A stretch of 64,000 nucleotides of DNA, from NCBI RefSeq assembly GCF_019455385.1, contig NZ_JACOFR010000023.1:62001-126000 (forward strand). Reading direction: 5' to 3'. Position 1 is the first letter of the stretch. Every line of letters starts with the position of its first letter. The stretch is from Bradyrhizobium sp. BR 10289. Lineage in GTDB: Bacteria > Pseudomonadota > Alphaproteobacteria > Rhizobiales > Xanthobacteraceae. Under the pieces are notes generated by a model. It made no database searches. It was not told where the DNA came from and saw only the letters and a program-made list of their open reading frames with translations. The position numbers were made by a program, and so were the translations under genes. This document shows positions 24,072 through 32,438 of the stretch, piece after piece.

Positions 24072-25064
24072 TCACTCCGCCTTCTGCGGCATCACAAAAG
24101 TCTGGCCGGGATAGATCAGATTGGGGTTGTGGATCTTGTCGCGGTTGGCGTTGACGATCACCGAATAGCGGGCGCCGTCGCCATAAGCGAGCCGGCTGAG
24201 CGCCCACAGGCTGTCGCCGCGCGAGATCACCCGGCTGCCGCCCGCCTCCGCCGGCGTGCCGGTGAGCGCATCCGCAGGCGACGCCGATGCGACGGTCGTA
24301 GCCGCAGGCGCCCGCGCCAAAACCTTCGGCTTCGCAGCGCCCATCATTCTGGGCCGGGCCGCCGGCCTTTCCGGAGCGGAGGCTAGACGCGGCGCCGGCA
24401 AGGACGCCACGACATCGGATTTGTCGGCCTGCTTCGGCTCCTGTTTGACGGCAGGCGCGGGCGGCGGCGCGGCTTCCGCGATCGTCACCGGCATGGTGCG
24501 GCTGGACTGCGTGATGGTGCCATCGGGCGCTTTCGCACGCAGGGTCAATTCATAGGAGCCGGCGGGAAGTTTTGGCGGCGTCACGACGAACTGGCCCGAC
24601 GCATCGGCGACCACGCTGTCGAGCGCCTTGCCGTCGCGCAGCAGCTCGACCTTCGCGCCGGGCGTGGCCTGGCCTGCGATCACCGCCGCTTCGCCCTGGT
24701 CATCGATACGGGCGACGTCGAAGCGGGGACCGGCATCGGTCGGCGCCGCCGGCGGCTTGACCGGAGCGAGATCGGTGAGCGCGGCGGTGACCTGTTTCTG
24801 GGTTTCTGCGAGCGGAGCCGGCTTCGGCGGGGCGGTCTGTTCCGCCGACGGAGATGGCGTGGGCTGCGCCGCTGCGAGCTTCGGTTCGTCGGGCTTCGGC
24901 TCGACGTTGGCCGCGACCTTGGCTTCCGGCTTCACCGCCCTCGCGACCTCGGTGGTGGTCCCGCCGGGCAACAGACGGCGCAGCTCGGTGGGGCCGATCA
25001 CCAAGACGGTGCCGACCACCGCAAGCAGACAGAGCGCAATGAGGGCCTTGGATGCGGTCATCAT
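24072..25064 (-). CDS. LysM-domain envelope protein
   Basis: 330 residues. An N-terminal membrane helix (about 5-24) anchors a Pro/Ala/Lys-rich linker, then an Ig-like beta domain (about 125-200, with GQATPGAKVELLRDGKALD and LPAGSYELTLRAKAPDG), a second linker, and a C-terminal LysM (about 275-330: SRGDSLWALSRLAYG and NPNLIYPGQTFVMP) that binds the glycan of peptidoglycan. Typical of alphaproteobacterial inner-membrane to wall tethers. Stands alone between a repeat and a divergent gene 200 bp away. Confidence 0.9.
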   Translation of the reverse strand: MMTASKALIALCLLAVVGTVLVIGPTELRRLLPGGTTTEVARAVKPEAKVAANVEPKPDEPKLAAAQPTPSPSAEQTAPPKPAPLAETQKQVTAALTDLAPVKPPAAPTDAGPRFDVARIDDQGEAAVIAGQATPGAKVELLRDGKALDSVVADASGQFVVTPPKLPAGSYELTLRAKAPDGTITQSSRTMPVTIAEAAPPPAPAVKQEPKQADKSDVVASLPAPRLASAPERPAARPRMMGAAKPKVLARAPAATTVASASPADALTGTPAEAGGSRVISRGDSLWALSRLAYGDGARYSVIVNANRDKIHNPNLIYPGQTFVMPQKAE

Positions 25065-25267
25065 CGGAAACGGACCTTAAATCGCAAATCAGCCGAAGGC
25101 GGCAGCCTGCGCTGATTTGGCACCGGCAGCAAGACGGCCGATCGCATGATCCTCTCCCGTCGCTGCGGCCGATGAACCCGGACGGCCCCCTCGGCGTCCA
25201 ATGAGCGAGGCCGCCTTGCCGGTTTTTGTTGCCGGTTTTCTTGCGGCTATTTTCAAAGGATTTTTCC

Positions 25268-25975
25268 GTGATCGCATCGTTCCGCACCGCGCCGTGGACC
25301 GCATCCTGGCTGGCGCTCGCCTTGACGCTCGCCGCCTCCCCCGCACTCGCCGCCTCCGGCCCGCCGCCGGGCTTCGTCCTCACCGACGATGCCGACCTCG
25401 CCTTCACCTCGCCCGACGGCGCCACCAAGCTCGAGCAGTATATGAAGGACAGTGAAGACCTGTTCGGCGTCAAATGGCAGGTCTGGGCGCGGCGCCGCGA
25501 CCAGATGACGGAGCTGAAGCCGGAGCAGGGCTATGGCGCCGGCTTCCGCTTCACCAGCGACTCGCAATGGCTGGTGCGGATGCAGAAGACCGGCTCGGGC
25601 TCGCAGGACCTGTTTCTCTACCATATCGAGAACGGCGCCTTCGTGAATGCGACGAAGAAGTCGCTCAGCGATCTCGCCTGGGCCTATTTCCACAGCCGGC
25701 CCGACACCAAGAGGATGAAGCTCGACTACCACATCTCGGCCAATCTGATGAAAGGCACCGAGGACGCCTATCGCTGGCTCGGCGTCGACTGGCCCAACAA
25801 TCGCTACCTCCTGATCTCGCTGTCGGGCGCAATGGACAAGCACCCGAAGAACGTGGCCGTGAAGGGATTGGGGGACTGGACATGCCGCTATGACCTCAAG
25901 ACCGGCAAGTTCGACGTGCCCGAGATGTTCGCCAAGGACAATGCGGAAGCGTTGAACTGGGAGATCAAACGGTAA
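25268..25975 (+). CDS. Exported protein of unknown function, 235 residues
   Basis: Begins at GTG 25268 with AAAGGA six nt upstream. A signal peptide (1-27, ending ALAA) precedes a domain starting SGPPPGFVLTDDADLAFTSPDG with SDSQWLVRMQKTGSGSQDLFLYH and a C-terminal WTCRYDLKTGKFDVPEMF. I do not recognise a family; the alternation of polar and hydrophobic residues suggests a beta-sandwich. Divergent from the LysM gene, with about 200 bp between, so both may be envelope proteins under shared control. Confidence 0.75.
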   Translation: MIASFRTAPWTASWLALALTLAASPALAASGPPPGFVLTDDADLAFTSPDGATKLEQYMKDSEDLFGVKWQVWARRRDQMTELKPEQGYGAGFRFTSDSQWLVRMQKTGSGSQDLFLYHIENGAFVNATKKSLSDLAWAYFHSRPDTKRMKLDYHISANLMKGTEDAYRWLGVDWPNNRYLLISLSGAMDKHPKNVAVKGLGDWTCRYDLKTGKFDVPEMFAKDNAEALNWEIKR

Positions 25976-25991
25976 GATCTCGCTGCGCTCT

Positions 25992-26113
25992 CATGCCGGG
26001 CATGTCCCGCCTGCGCGGCCGAAGCCGCTTCGGCGAGGCGAAGGCCCGGGCATCCACGTTCTTCGTGCCGAGGCGAGAGGCGTGGATGGCCGGGACAAGC
26101 CCGGCCATGACGC
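25992..26113. repeat. Palindromic repeat, family D (copy 1)
   Basis: CATGCCGGGCATGTCCCG at one end and CGGGACAAGCCCGGCCATG at the other with GGCCCGGGCATCCACG and CGTGGATGGCC inside. Related to 39420-39504. Confidence 0.7.
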
Positions 26114-26251
26114 CGTTCTGTTTGGGTGGGCCAAATAACTTCGGCGGTGGAACCAACCCTCTGATTCCACTCAAATTCATATTCTCCTAACCCTACGTGG
26201 TAACGGGCTCTTGTCGGTTTTGCTGCATCTTGCATCCCACGGGAGGGCTGG

Positions 26252-28918
26252 ATGGGCGCATCGATCCGATGGACCGCGCGACTGCGCGCGCTGCTCCGCC
26301 GCTGGCGCGGCGCGCCGCTGACGTGGCTGATCGCCGGCGGCTTCGTGCTGATGCTTGCCACCGCCATCGGCACCGCGCTCACCGTCGACCGCTTCCGGCA
26401 GAATGCGATCGAGAGCGGCCGCGACAGCCTGGAGAGTGCGGTCCGGCTGCTCGCCCGGCATTACGACCGCGAGTTCGCGGATTTCGCGGTGTTCCAGAAA
26501 AGCGTCATCGCCGAGCTCGAAAGCCACGGCATCGAGTCACCCGAGCTGTTCCGCGGCCAGATGGGCTCGCTCGCCATGCACCAGATGCTGCGCGCCAAGG
26601 CCAGCGGCTGGACCGACGTCGCCGGCGCCAATGTGTTCGATTCCGAGGGCGTTCTGATCAATTCGTCGCGGCGCTGGCCGGTCGCCGACGTCTCGGTCGC
26701 CGACCGCAACTATTTCAAGCGGCTCAAGGACGATCCGATTGCGCAGGAAGAGGTCGAGGTCGTTCCCGGCGGCCGGATCGGCAACGGCCCCGCGATCGTG
26801 TTCGCGCGGCGCGTCTCCGGGCCGCACGGCCAATTCCTCGGCATGGTCTCGCGCGCGATCGCGCCGGAGCAGATCGAATCCTTCTTCGCCTCGGCCGGGC
26901 TCGGCGAGGATTCCTCGATCGCGCTGTACCATCAGAGCGGCCAGCTGCTCGCGCGCATTCCGCATGTCGACGCGATGATCGGGCAGAACTATCGCATCGG
27001 CTCGGCGGAGCAGAACGCGGTGTTCGATCGCACCTCCGTCTCGACGAAGCTCACCAGCCCGATCGACGGCAAGGACCGCATCGTCGCCTCCCGCCTTCTC
27101 GCCGGCGAACCGCTGGTGGTGGTCGCGACCAGGTCGCTGGACGCAACGCTCGCCACCTGGCGCGCGCAGACGAAATTCTTCGTCAACGTCGCCGCGCTCT
27201 CGATTGGCCTCTTGGTACTGACGCTGTTCCTGATCTTCCGCCAGGTGACGCGGCGCGTGTCGCTGGAGAAGCAGCGGCTCGACACCGCGATGAACACGAT
27301 GACGCAGGGCCTGCTGATGTTCGACCAGGACGAGCGGCTCATCGTCTGCAACCGCCGCTACATCGAGATGTACAATCTGTCGGCGGCCGTGCTGAAGCCC
27401 GGCGCCTATTTCCGCGACGTGATCCGGCACCGCCACGACACCGGCTCGTTCGAGGGCGACGTCGATGCCTATTGCGACGGCATTTTGAGCAACGTCGGAC
27501 TGACCCAGAGCACGATCGTCGAGACCGCCGACGGACGCCTGATCGAGATCAAGAACCAGCCCGGCGCTTCTGGCGGCTGGCTCGCCACCCATGACGACGT
27601 CACCGAGCGCATCCGCGCCGACGAGCGCATCGCGCATATGGCGCATTACGACGCGCTGACCGACCTGCCCAACCGCGTCTTGATGCGCGGCCATCTCGAG
27701 CGCCGCGTCGCCGAGCTGGCCCAAGGCAAGCCGTTCGCGATCCTCTATATCGACGTCGACGAGTTCAAGGGTGTCAACGACCAGCTGGGCCACGAGGTCG
27801 GCGACGAGCTGCTGCGCCAGGTCGCAAGCCGCCTGCGCGCCTGCGTCAGCGGCAACGATCTCGTCGCGCGGCTCGGCGGCGACGAATTCGCCGTCATCAA
27901 GGCCGGAAGCAGCGATCAGGCCGAGCTGGCGACGCTCGCCGACACCATCCTCAAGGCGCTGCGGACGCCGGTGAGCTGCAAGGGCCAGGACATCCGGACC
28001 GATGCCAGCATCGGTATCGCGATCGCGCCCGAGCATGGCGATAATCCCGACGAGTTGCTCAAGCGCGCCGATCTCGCGATGTACGCCGCGAAATCGGAAG
28101 GACGTGGTACCTTCCGCATCTTCGTGCCCGAATACGACGCCAAGGCCAGGCTGCGCCGTCAGCTCGAGCTCGATCTGCGCCAGGCGCTCGCGCGCGGCGA
28201 GTTCGAGGTGCATTACCAACCGCTGGTCGATCTCGCGGCCAATGTCGTCACCGGCTGCGAGGCGCTGCTGCGCTGGCGCCATCCGGAGCGCGGCATGGTC
28301 TCGCCGGCCGATTTCATTCCGGTCGCGGAAGACACCGGCCTGATCGGCGAGATCGGCGAATGGGTGTTACGGCAGGCGTGCACCGAGGCCGCGAGCTGGC
28401 CCGGCAAGATCCACATCGCCGTCAACGTCTCGCCGGTGCAGTTCCGGTCGCGGTCGCTGGCGCTGAAGGTCGCCGCCGCGCTCGCCGAGTCGGGGCTTGC
28501 GCCCGGCCGGCTCGAGCTCGAGATCACAGAAACCGTGCTGATCCGCGACGATGCGGAGGCGCTGACGATCCTGCAGCAGCTGCGCGAGCTCGGCGTGCGC
28601 ATCGCGCTCGACGATTTCGGCACCGGCTATTCGTCGCTGAGCTATCTGCACCGCTTCCCGTTCGACAAGATCAAGATCGACCGCAGCTTCATCAACGACA
28701 TCGGCCGTTCGGAGGACTCCTCCCCGATCGTGCAGGCCGTGGTCCACATGGCCGCCGCGCGCCACATGGCAACGACCGCCGAAGGCGTCGAGACGGAGGC
28801 GCAGGCCGAGGTGCTGCGCCAGCTCGGATGCAGCCAGATGCAGGGCTGGCTGTTCAGCCCCGCCGTGCCGGCGACGAAGCTGAAGCAGCTGCTGTCGAAG
28901 CAGACGGAAGCGGCATAG
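26252..28918 (+). CDS. Membrane GGDEF/EAL protein with Cache and PAS domains
   Basis: 888 residues acting on the second messenger c-di-GMP. Order: helix (about 24-44), Cache sensor (50-300), helix (about 305-328), PAS (about 345-455), GGDEF (460-625) and EAL (645-880). The cyclase signature GGDEF is intact at 542-546; the inhibitory RxxD site is lost (S533-G-N-D536). In the phosphodiesterase, E670-A671-L672 and DDFGTGYSSLSYL, KIDRSFI and ITETVL are present, so both halves could be active, with the net output set by the sensors. Start ATG 26252 behind GGGAGGG. Confidence 0.95.
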   Translation: MGASIRWTARLRALLRRWRGAPLTWLIAGGFVLMLATAIGTALTVDRFRQNAIESGRDSLESAVRLLARHYDREFADFAVFQKSVIAELESHGIESPELFRGQMGSLAMHQMLRAKASGWTDVAGANVFDSEGVLINSSRRWPVADVSVADRNYFKRLKDDPIAQEEVEVVPGGRIGNGPAIVFARRVSGPHGQFLGMVSRAIAPEQIESFFASAGLGEDSSIALYHQSGQLLARIPHVDAMIGQNYRIGSAEQNAVFDRTSVSTKLTSPIDGKDRIVASRLLAGEPLVVVATRSLDATLATWRAQTKFFVNVAALSIGLLVLTLFLIFRQVTRRVSLEKQRLDTAMNTMTQGLLMFDQDERLIVCNRRYIEMYNLSAAVLKPGAYFRDVIRHRHDTGSFEGDVDAYCDGILSNVGLTQSTIVETADGRLIEIKNQPGASGGWLATHDDVTERIRADERIAHMAHYDALTDLPNRVLMRGHLERRVAELAQGKPFAILYIDVDEFKGVNDQLGHEVGDELLRQVASRLRACVSGNDLVARLGGDEFAVIKAGSSDQAELATLADTILKALRTPVSCKGQDIRTDASIGIAIAPEHGDNPDELLKRADLAMYAAKSEGRGTFRIFVPEYDAKARLRRQLELDLRQALARGEFEVHYQPLVDLAANVVTGCEALLRWRHPERGMVSPADFIPVAEDTGLIGEIGEWVLRQACTEAASWPGKIHIAVNVSPVQFRSRSLALKVAAALAESGLAPGRLELEITETVLIRDDAEALTILQQLRELGVRIALDDFGTGYSSLSYLHRFPFDKIKIDRSFINDIGRSEDSSPIVQAVVHMAAARHMATTAEGVETEAQAEVLRQLGCSQMQGWLFSPAVPATKLKQLLSKQTEAA

Positions 28919-29045
28919 CAGGTGTGTGACGCCCTCCCGCACTTCATGCGAATCGTTGGGAACGATTGCCACTTTTTCCCGTTGAGGCTGGCGCTCGACT
29001 ATCGCCCGTGATCGCGGCGATTCAGACCAGCAGCGAGGGAGAAAA

Positions 29046-29282
29046 ATGACGAAGCTTTTCGGACTGGCCGCGACCGCGGCACTGATCGCGACGATGGGAG
29101 CAATCTCGCCGGCCTCAGCCCGGCTGGGCATGGCACCGCCAGCCATCGCGCAGGACGATGCCGTGATCCAGGTCCGTGGCGGCCATGGCCATGGTCACGG
29201 TCATCACGGCTGGCATGGCAATCGCGGGCATCACTATGGGTGGTACCGCGGGCGCGGCAATTGGCGCCATCACCATCACTGA
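29046..29282 (+). CDS. Small exported His/Gly-rich protein
   Basis: 78 residues: signal peptide 1-25 (ending ASA), short linker, and a tail of GHGHGHGHHGWHGNRGHHYG type ending in four histidines. GAGGGAGA lies just upstream. His-rich exported peptides of this kind occur in rhizobia and could bind Zn, Ni or Cu in the periplasm; this is inference from composition, not a defined domain. It is a single gene following the GGDEF/EAL gene. Confidence 0.75.
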   Translation: MTKLFGLAATAALIATMGAISPASARLGMAPPAIAQDDAVIQVRGGHGHGHGHHGWHGNRGHHYGWYRGRGNWRHHHH

Positions 29283-29474
29283 CGGCAGGTCATCGCCAGC
29301 ATCGCGCCCGGATCGCTGACGATCCTGGCGCGGAGCGCGGCGCTGACGTGCTGCGCACGGTCGGGAACTTCAGAGACGACGATGAAACGCGAGCGGCTGA
29401 AGGCCGAGCGCCTGGCGCGGGAAGCCCGTGCGAAAGCCTCTCCAAAATAGCCCCGGCATCTCGCCGGCCCGGTC

Positions 29475-29753
29475 CTAGAGCATCGAGAGCACGACGACGC
29501 CGTCTTCGAGCTCTCCGGACGCGAGCCGCGCCCGCGCCATCTGCTCGAACTCCGTCCGGTATTTGTGAAGGTAGCTGAAGGCCTGCTTGTCGGTCTGAAA
29601 TGTCGTCGTCAGCCTGCATATCTGCCGGGCTGCGCCCAGCGCGAGCGTAAAGGTGATCGTTCCGCGGCCGTCCGACTTTGCTCTGGGCACGATCAGCGCT
29701 CTCCGGCTTGTGACTGGATCCGCGACGAATTCATCGACGGATATCGAGGCCAC
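29475..29753 (-). CDS. Uncharacterised small protein, 92 residues
   Basis: Starts with GTG at 29753, directly abutting the TAG of the preceding gene with no bases between, so translation is probably coupled. Sequence begins MASISVDEFVADPVTSRRA and contains ITFTLALGAARQICRLTTTFQTD; no signal peptide or membrane helix. I recognise no family. The pair looks like a small two-gene unit. Confidence 0.6.
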   Translation of the reverse strand: MASISVDEFVADPVTSRRALIVPRAKSDGRGTITFTLALGAARQICRLTTTFQTDKQAFSYLHKYRTEFEQMARARLASGELEDGVVVLSML

Positions 29754-29996
29754 CTATCGCGACGGCTTCCTGGCGCGCTTTTTCGGCGCCGGCGGCGGCA
29801 ATGTCGCGGCAATAGCGGCGTCGGCGGCTTCCTTGGCCTCGCGCAACTCGCGCAGCCGGGCCATGTTCTTGCGAAGCTCGACGCCCTGCCGTTCGACGTC
29901 CGCGATCGCCCGCACGCCCTCTTCCGCGGCCAGCCGCTGGCGAGCGGCGCGGGCGATCGATTCAGGTGACGGTCCTGCCGATTTGCTGGCGCTCAT
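29754..29996 (-). CDS. Uncharacterised small coiled-coil protein, 80 residues
   Basis: Highly charged, helical throughout: ARQRLAAEEGVRAIADVERQ then KNMARLRELREAKEAADAAI, with a basic tail PKKRARKPSR. Looks like a coiled coil with a DNA- or RNA-binding basic end. First gene of the pair with 29475-29753. A 9-bp hairpin and the cspA 3' end lie upstream. Confidence 0.6.
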   Translation of the reverse strand: MSASKSAGPSPESIARAARQRLAAEEGVRAIADVERQGVELRKNMARLRELREAKEAADAAIAATLPPPAPKKRARKPSR

Positions 29997-30056
29997 CCTT
30001 CACCCTCTCATCCAATGGACAGAACCCGCTCAATCCGGGGATCGAGCGGGCACGCT

Positions 30057-30083
30057 ACCGTTTCAGTACATCCGTGAAACGGT
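30057..30083. terminator. Hairpin after cspA
   Basis: ACCGTTTCA with a 9-nt loop and TGAAACGGT, 10 nt after the cspA stop. It lacks a T run on the minus strand, so termination is uncertain; it also precedes the small coiled-coil gene. Confidence 0.45.
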
Positions 30084-30092
30084 GCGTCGAGA

Positions 30093-30302
30093 TCAGGCCA
30101 GCGAGAGGTTCTCGGCGCTGACTTTGCCTCGCATCTTGTCGGTCTTGAGCTCGTAATTGAGCTTCTGGCCTTCGGCCAGCCCGGAAAGACCAGCGCGTTC
30201 AACCGCGCTGATGTGAACGAACACATCGTTGCTGCCGTCGTTCGGCTGGATGAATCCGAAGCCTTTTTGGCCGTTGAACCACTTCACGGTACCTGTCGTC
30301 AT
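30093..30302 (-). CDS. cspA: Cold-shock protein
   Basis: 69 residues, single OB fold. RNP1 KGFGFIQP and RNP2 VFVHISA are present, with the typical start MTTGTVKWFN and an RGKVSAENL end. Binds single-stranded RNA and DNA as an RNA chaperone. Start ATG 30302, GGAG upstream. The promoter at 30431-30458 implies a leader of about 120 nt, as is usual for cold-inducible csp mRNAs. rpsU lies divergently 417 bp away, a common alphaproteobacterial neighbourhood. Confidence 0.97.
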   Translation of the reverse strand: MTTGTVKWFNGQKGFGFIQPNDGSNDVFVHISAVERAGLSGLAEGQKLNYELKTDKMRGKVSAENLSLA

Positions 30303-30719
30303 TTTCTTCTCCAAAGCGCGCGAGCGCATGCCGCGCGACGATCGCGCGGTCGTTTCAACTTCGTCGATGTCTTTGGAAAAGGAGCCCGCGGGCGCGTTCA
30401 ACAAGGCACAGCGGCTAATCGAATACGCTCAATATACACGTCTTTCGGTTTTTTGCAAGGAGATAAGCCGATTTGTTTTCAGCCGCCGGGAACTGCACCA
30501 AATGGCACGCAAAGCTCCAGGAGGGGCTTTATCGATTGACTTGCCCGGTCGAGGGTGGTCACGTCATCTCAATTGAACCGCATCGCCGTGACGGGCCACA
30601 CCGCTCGTTCGAGTTCGGCGAAAGTCTGAGCGGTTGCGCTCATCCTCCCATTCATAACGATGTCCTGCGCAATTGGCTGCGTGCAGGATCGCCCGTTTTG
30701 CAGCCAGCGAGGAGTTTCA
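30303..30719. other. cspA leader and cspA-rpsU spacer
   Basis: 417 bp holding the promoter and long leader of cspA on the left and the promoter region of rpsU on the right, with a GTCACG...CGTGAC inverted repeat at 30558-30592. I see no gene in it. Confidence 0.6.
30431..30458 (-). promoter_or_regulatory. Probable cspA promoter
   Basis: On the minus strand: TTGCAA (30458-30453), 16-nt spacer, TATATT (30436-30431). Confidence 0.6.
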
Positions 30720-31022
30720 ATGCAGGTTCTCGTCCGCGACAACAATGTCGACCAGGCGCTTCGCGTCCTGAAGAAGAAGATGCAGCGCGAAGGCGTCTTT
30801 CGCGAGATGAAGCAACGGCGCTCCTATGAGAAGCCGTCCGAGCGAAAGACGCGTGAGAAATCCGAAGCCGTTCGCCGGGCCCGCAAGCTCGCCCGGAAGC
30901 AGGCGATCAGGGAAGGCCTGCTGCCGGCCCCGCCCAAGAAGAAGCCTCCGGAGCGCAGGCCGCCGCTGCCGCAGACATCCGAGCCCGTCGGCTCAGCGAG
31001 CTCTCGTTCCCTGGCGACGTGA
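30720..31022 (+). CDS. rpsU: 30S ribosomal protein S21
   Basis: 100 residues; starts MQVLVRDNNVDQALRVLKKK at ATG 30720 with GAGGAG 6 nt upstream, the standard rpsU signature. The body is basic and helical (RARKLARKQAIREG) and ends in a Pro/Lys-rich tail (PPKKKPPERRPPLPQ) that is longer than in E. coli S21 (about 70 residues) and typical of alphaproteobacteria. Component of the small ribosomal subunit near the anti-Shine-Dalgarno end of 16S rRNA. Confidence 0.97.
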   Translation: MQVLVRDNNVDQALRVLKKKMQREGVFREMKQRRSYEKPSERKTREKSEAVRRARKLARKQAIREGLLPAPPKKKPPERRPPLPQTSEPVGSASSRSLAT

Positions 31023-31180
31023 GCGACAGGCGCACGGCCGGTGCCGGCTCGGCCACACGATTCATTAGATGGCGCGCTCATTGGTGGGGAACAGTCTGTT
31101 GGCGCTGATGTTCAAGCCAATGCCGGCTCAGAAAGACGGCCGCATCTTGCATTCGCGCGGCCATTCCATATCTCATCGAC

Positions 31181-31441
31181 ATGATGAAGATCACACTCGT
31201 TCAGGACCAGGCGATCCAGGCGCTCGTTGCGGGCGCGGTCGGCGCCGAAGCATTCGATCACGTTTTCGCAGGCATCCGCTTCGACGAAATCGAGGGCACG
31301 ATGCTCTACGCCTTCGCCCGAAACGAAGACGTCGCATCCGACATCGAGGACAGCTATTCGCCGCTCGTCGCGGCGGTCGCATCGCGGGTGCTGAACAAGC
31401 TGGTCGACGTCGTCGTGGTGATGCCGAAAGTCCTGCAATAA
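31181..31441 (+). CDS. Uncharacterised small protein, 86 residues
   Basis: MMKITLVQDQAIQALVAGAVG then IRFDEIEGTMLYAFARNED and VASRVLNKLVDVVVVMPKVLQ; soluble, alpha/beta in outlook, no signal peptide. The start is one of two adjacent ATGs at 31181/31184, with no strong ribosome-binding site. Ends 3 nt from the convergent LysR gene. No family recognised. Confidence 0.6.
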   Translation: MMKITLVQDQAIQALVAGAVGAEAFDHVFAGIRFDEIEGTMLYAFARNEDVASDIEDSYSPLVAAVASRVLNKLVDVVVVMPKVLQ

Positions 31442-31444
31442 GGC

Positions 31445-32335
31445 TCAGTCGATGAAGGCTGCGAACTCCTCGGGGCTCCCCGTGGGGAACGCCTCCTTGA
31501 GGAAATCGACGAACGCGGAGACGCGCGCGCTCAGCAGCCGTCGCGAGGGATAAAGCGTCCAGAGCGCGATCTCGGGTCCCGTGACATCCCCCCAATAGGC
31601 GAGCTTGCCGGCCGCGATGTCGCGGCTCACCAGCGAGATCGGAAGCCGCGCAGCGCCGACGCCGGCCCGGACCGCATCGCGCACCATGATGAGCGATGAC
31701 AGGCGAAGCACCGCCTCGGTCGCGATCCGTGAGCTTCGGTCTTGTATCTTCACATCCCAGACGGAATTCATTTCGCTCCCACCGCGCACCACGGCCGGTA
31801 CGGCGACATCCTCGGCCGGACGATCGAGGCTCGGGCTTGCCACCACCACCAGCCGGTCGCGCAGGAAGATTCGCCCGACCAGCGTTTCGTCCGGATCCGG
31901 ATTGACGCGGATCACGAGGTCGTAGCCTTCCTCGACCATGTCGACGGCACGGTCTTCCGTCGTGACCTCGAGCCGGACTTGCGGATAGTCCAACGCGAAC
32001 GCGGCGGCGAGCTTTCCCATCGCAGTCTGCGAGAACAGCAGCGGCGCGCTGATCCGCAAGCGGCCGCGCGGCTTGTCGCCGCCTGACGCGATGGAAGCTG
32101 CAGTCTCATCCAGTTCGGCGAGCAATGCCCCCGTCCGTTCATAAAGTGCCCGCCCTTCCTGGGTGAGCTTGAGATCCCGCGATCCGCGCTCGAACAGGCG
32201 CAGATCGAGGCTGCTTTCGAGGTCGGAGACCCGGCGGGACAGCGTCGCCTTCGGGCGGCCGGTGGCCCGGGCGGCCCGCCCGAAGCCGCCATGACGGGCG
32301 ACCAGGTTGAAATCGGCGAGGGCAAGCAGGTCCAT
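31445..32335 (-). CDS. LysR-family transcriptional regulator
   Basis: 296 residues: N-terminal winged helix (DFNLVARHGGFGRAARATGRPKATLSRRVSDLE) and a C-terminal substrate-binding type sensor domain (about 90-290). Belongs to the DhcR/CrgA-like branch with the RATGRPKATLSRRVSDLE recognition helix. Start ATG 32335. Divergent from the NmrA-like gene with an inverted repeat between (32357-32376), so it probably controls that gene. Confidence 0.93.
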   Translation of the reverse strand: MDLLALADFNLVARHGGFGRAARATGRPKATLSRRVSDLESSLDLRLFERGSRDLKLTQEGRALYERTGALLAELDETAASIASGGDKPRGRLRISAPLLFSQTAMGKLAAAFALDYPQVRLEVTTEDRAVDMVEEGYDLVIRVNPDPDETLVGRIFLRDRLVVVASPSLDRPAEDVAVPAVVRGGSEMNSVWDVKIQDRSSRIATEAVLRLSSLIMVRDAVRAGVGAARLPISLVSRDIAAGKLAYWGDVTGPEIALWTLYPSRRLLSARVSAFVDFLKEAFPTGSPEEFAAFID

Positions 32336-32356
32336 TCGTTCCACCAGCGAGACAGT

Positions 32357-32376
32357 TAGTCTATATTTAACGACTA
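32357..32376. promoter_or_regulatory. Probable LysR operator
   Basis: TAGTC-N10-GACTA inverted repeat in an AT-rich core, between the divergent lysR and NmrA-like genes. Extending by two bases on each side keeps one further pair. Confidence 0.5.
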
Positions 32377-32438
32377 TCGGTCCGAATGTGGATCACTAAT
32401 TTGCGGGGTGTCTCTTAACCCCAGCAAGGAGTGCCCCC

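Noticed and set aside
24072..24300. CRISPR-like spacing in repeat-rich spacers
   Set aside because: The repeats are palindromic modules of unequal length without constant repeat/spacer units or cas genes.
29283..29474. Minus-strand frame ending near 29278 reading SRFIVVSEVPDRAQHV
   Set aside because: It reads like protein but lacks any start codon and may be a decayed remnant; too weak to list.
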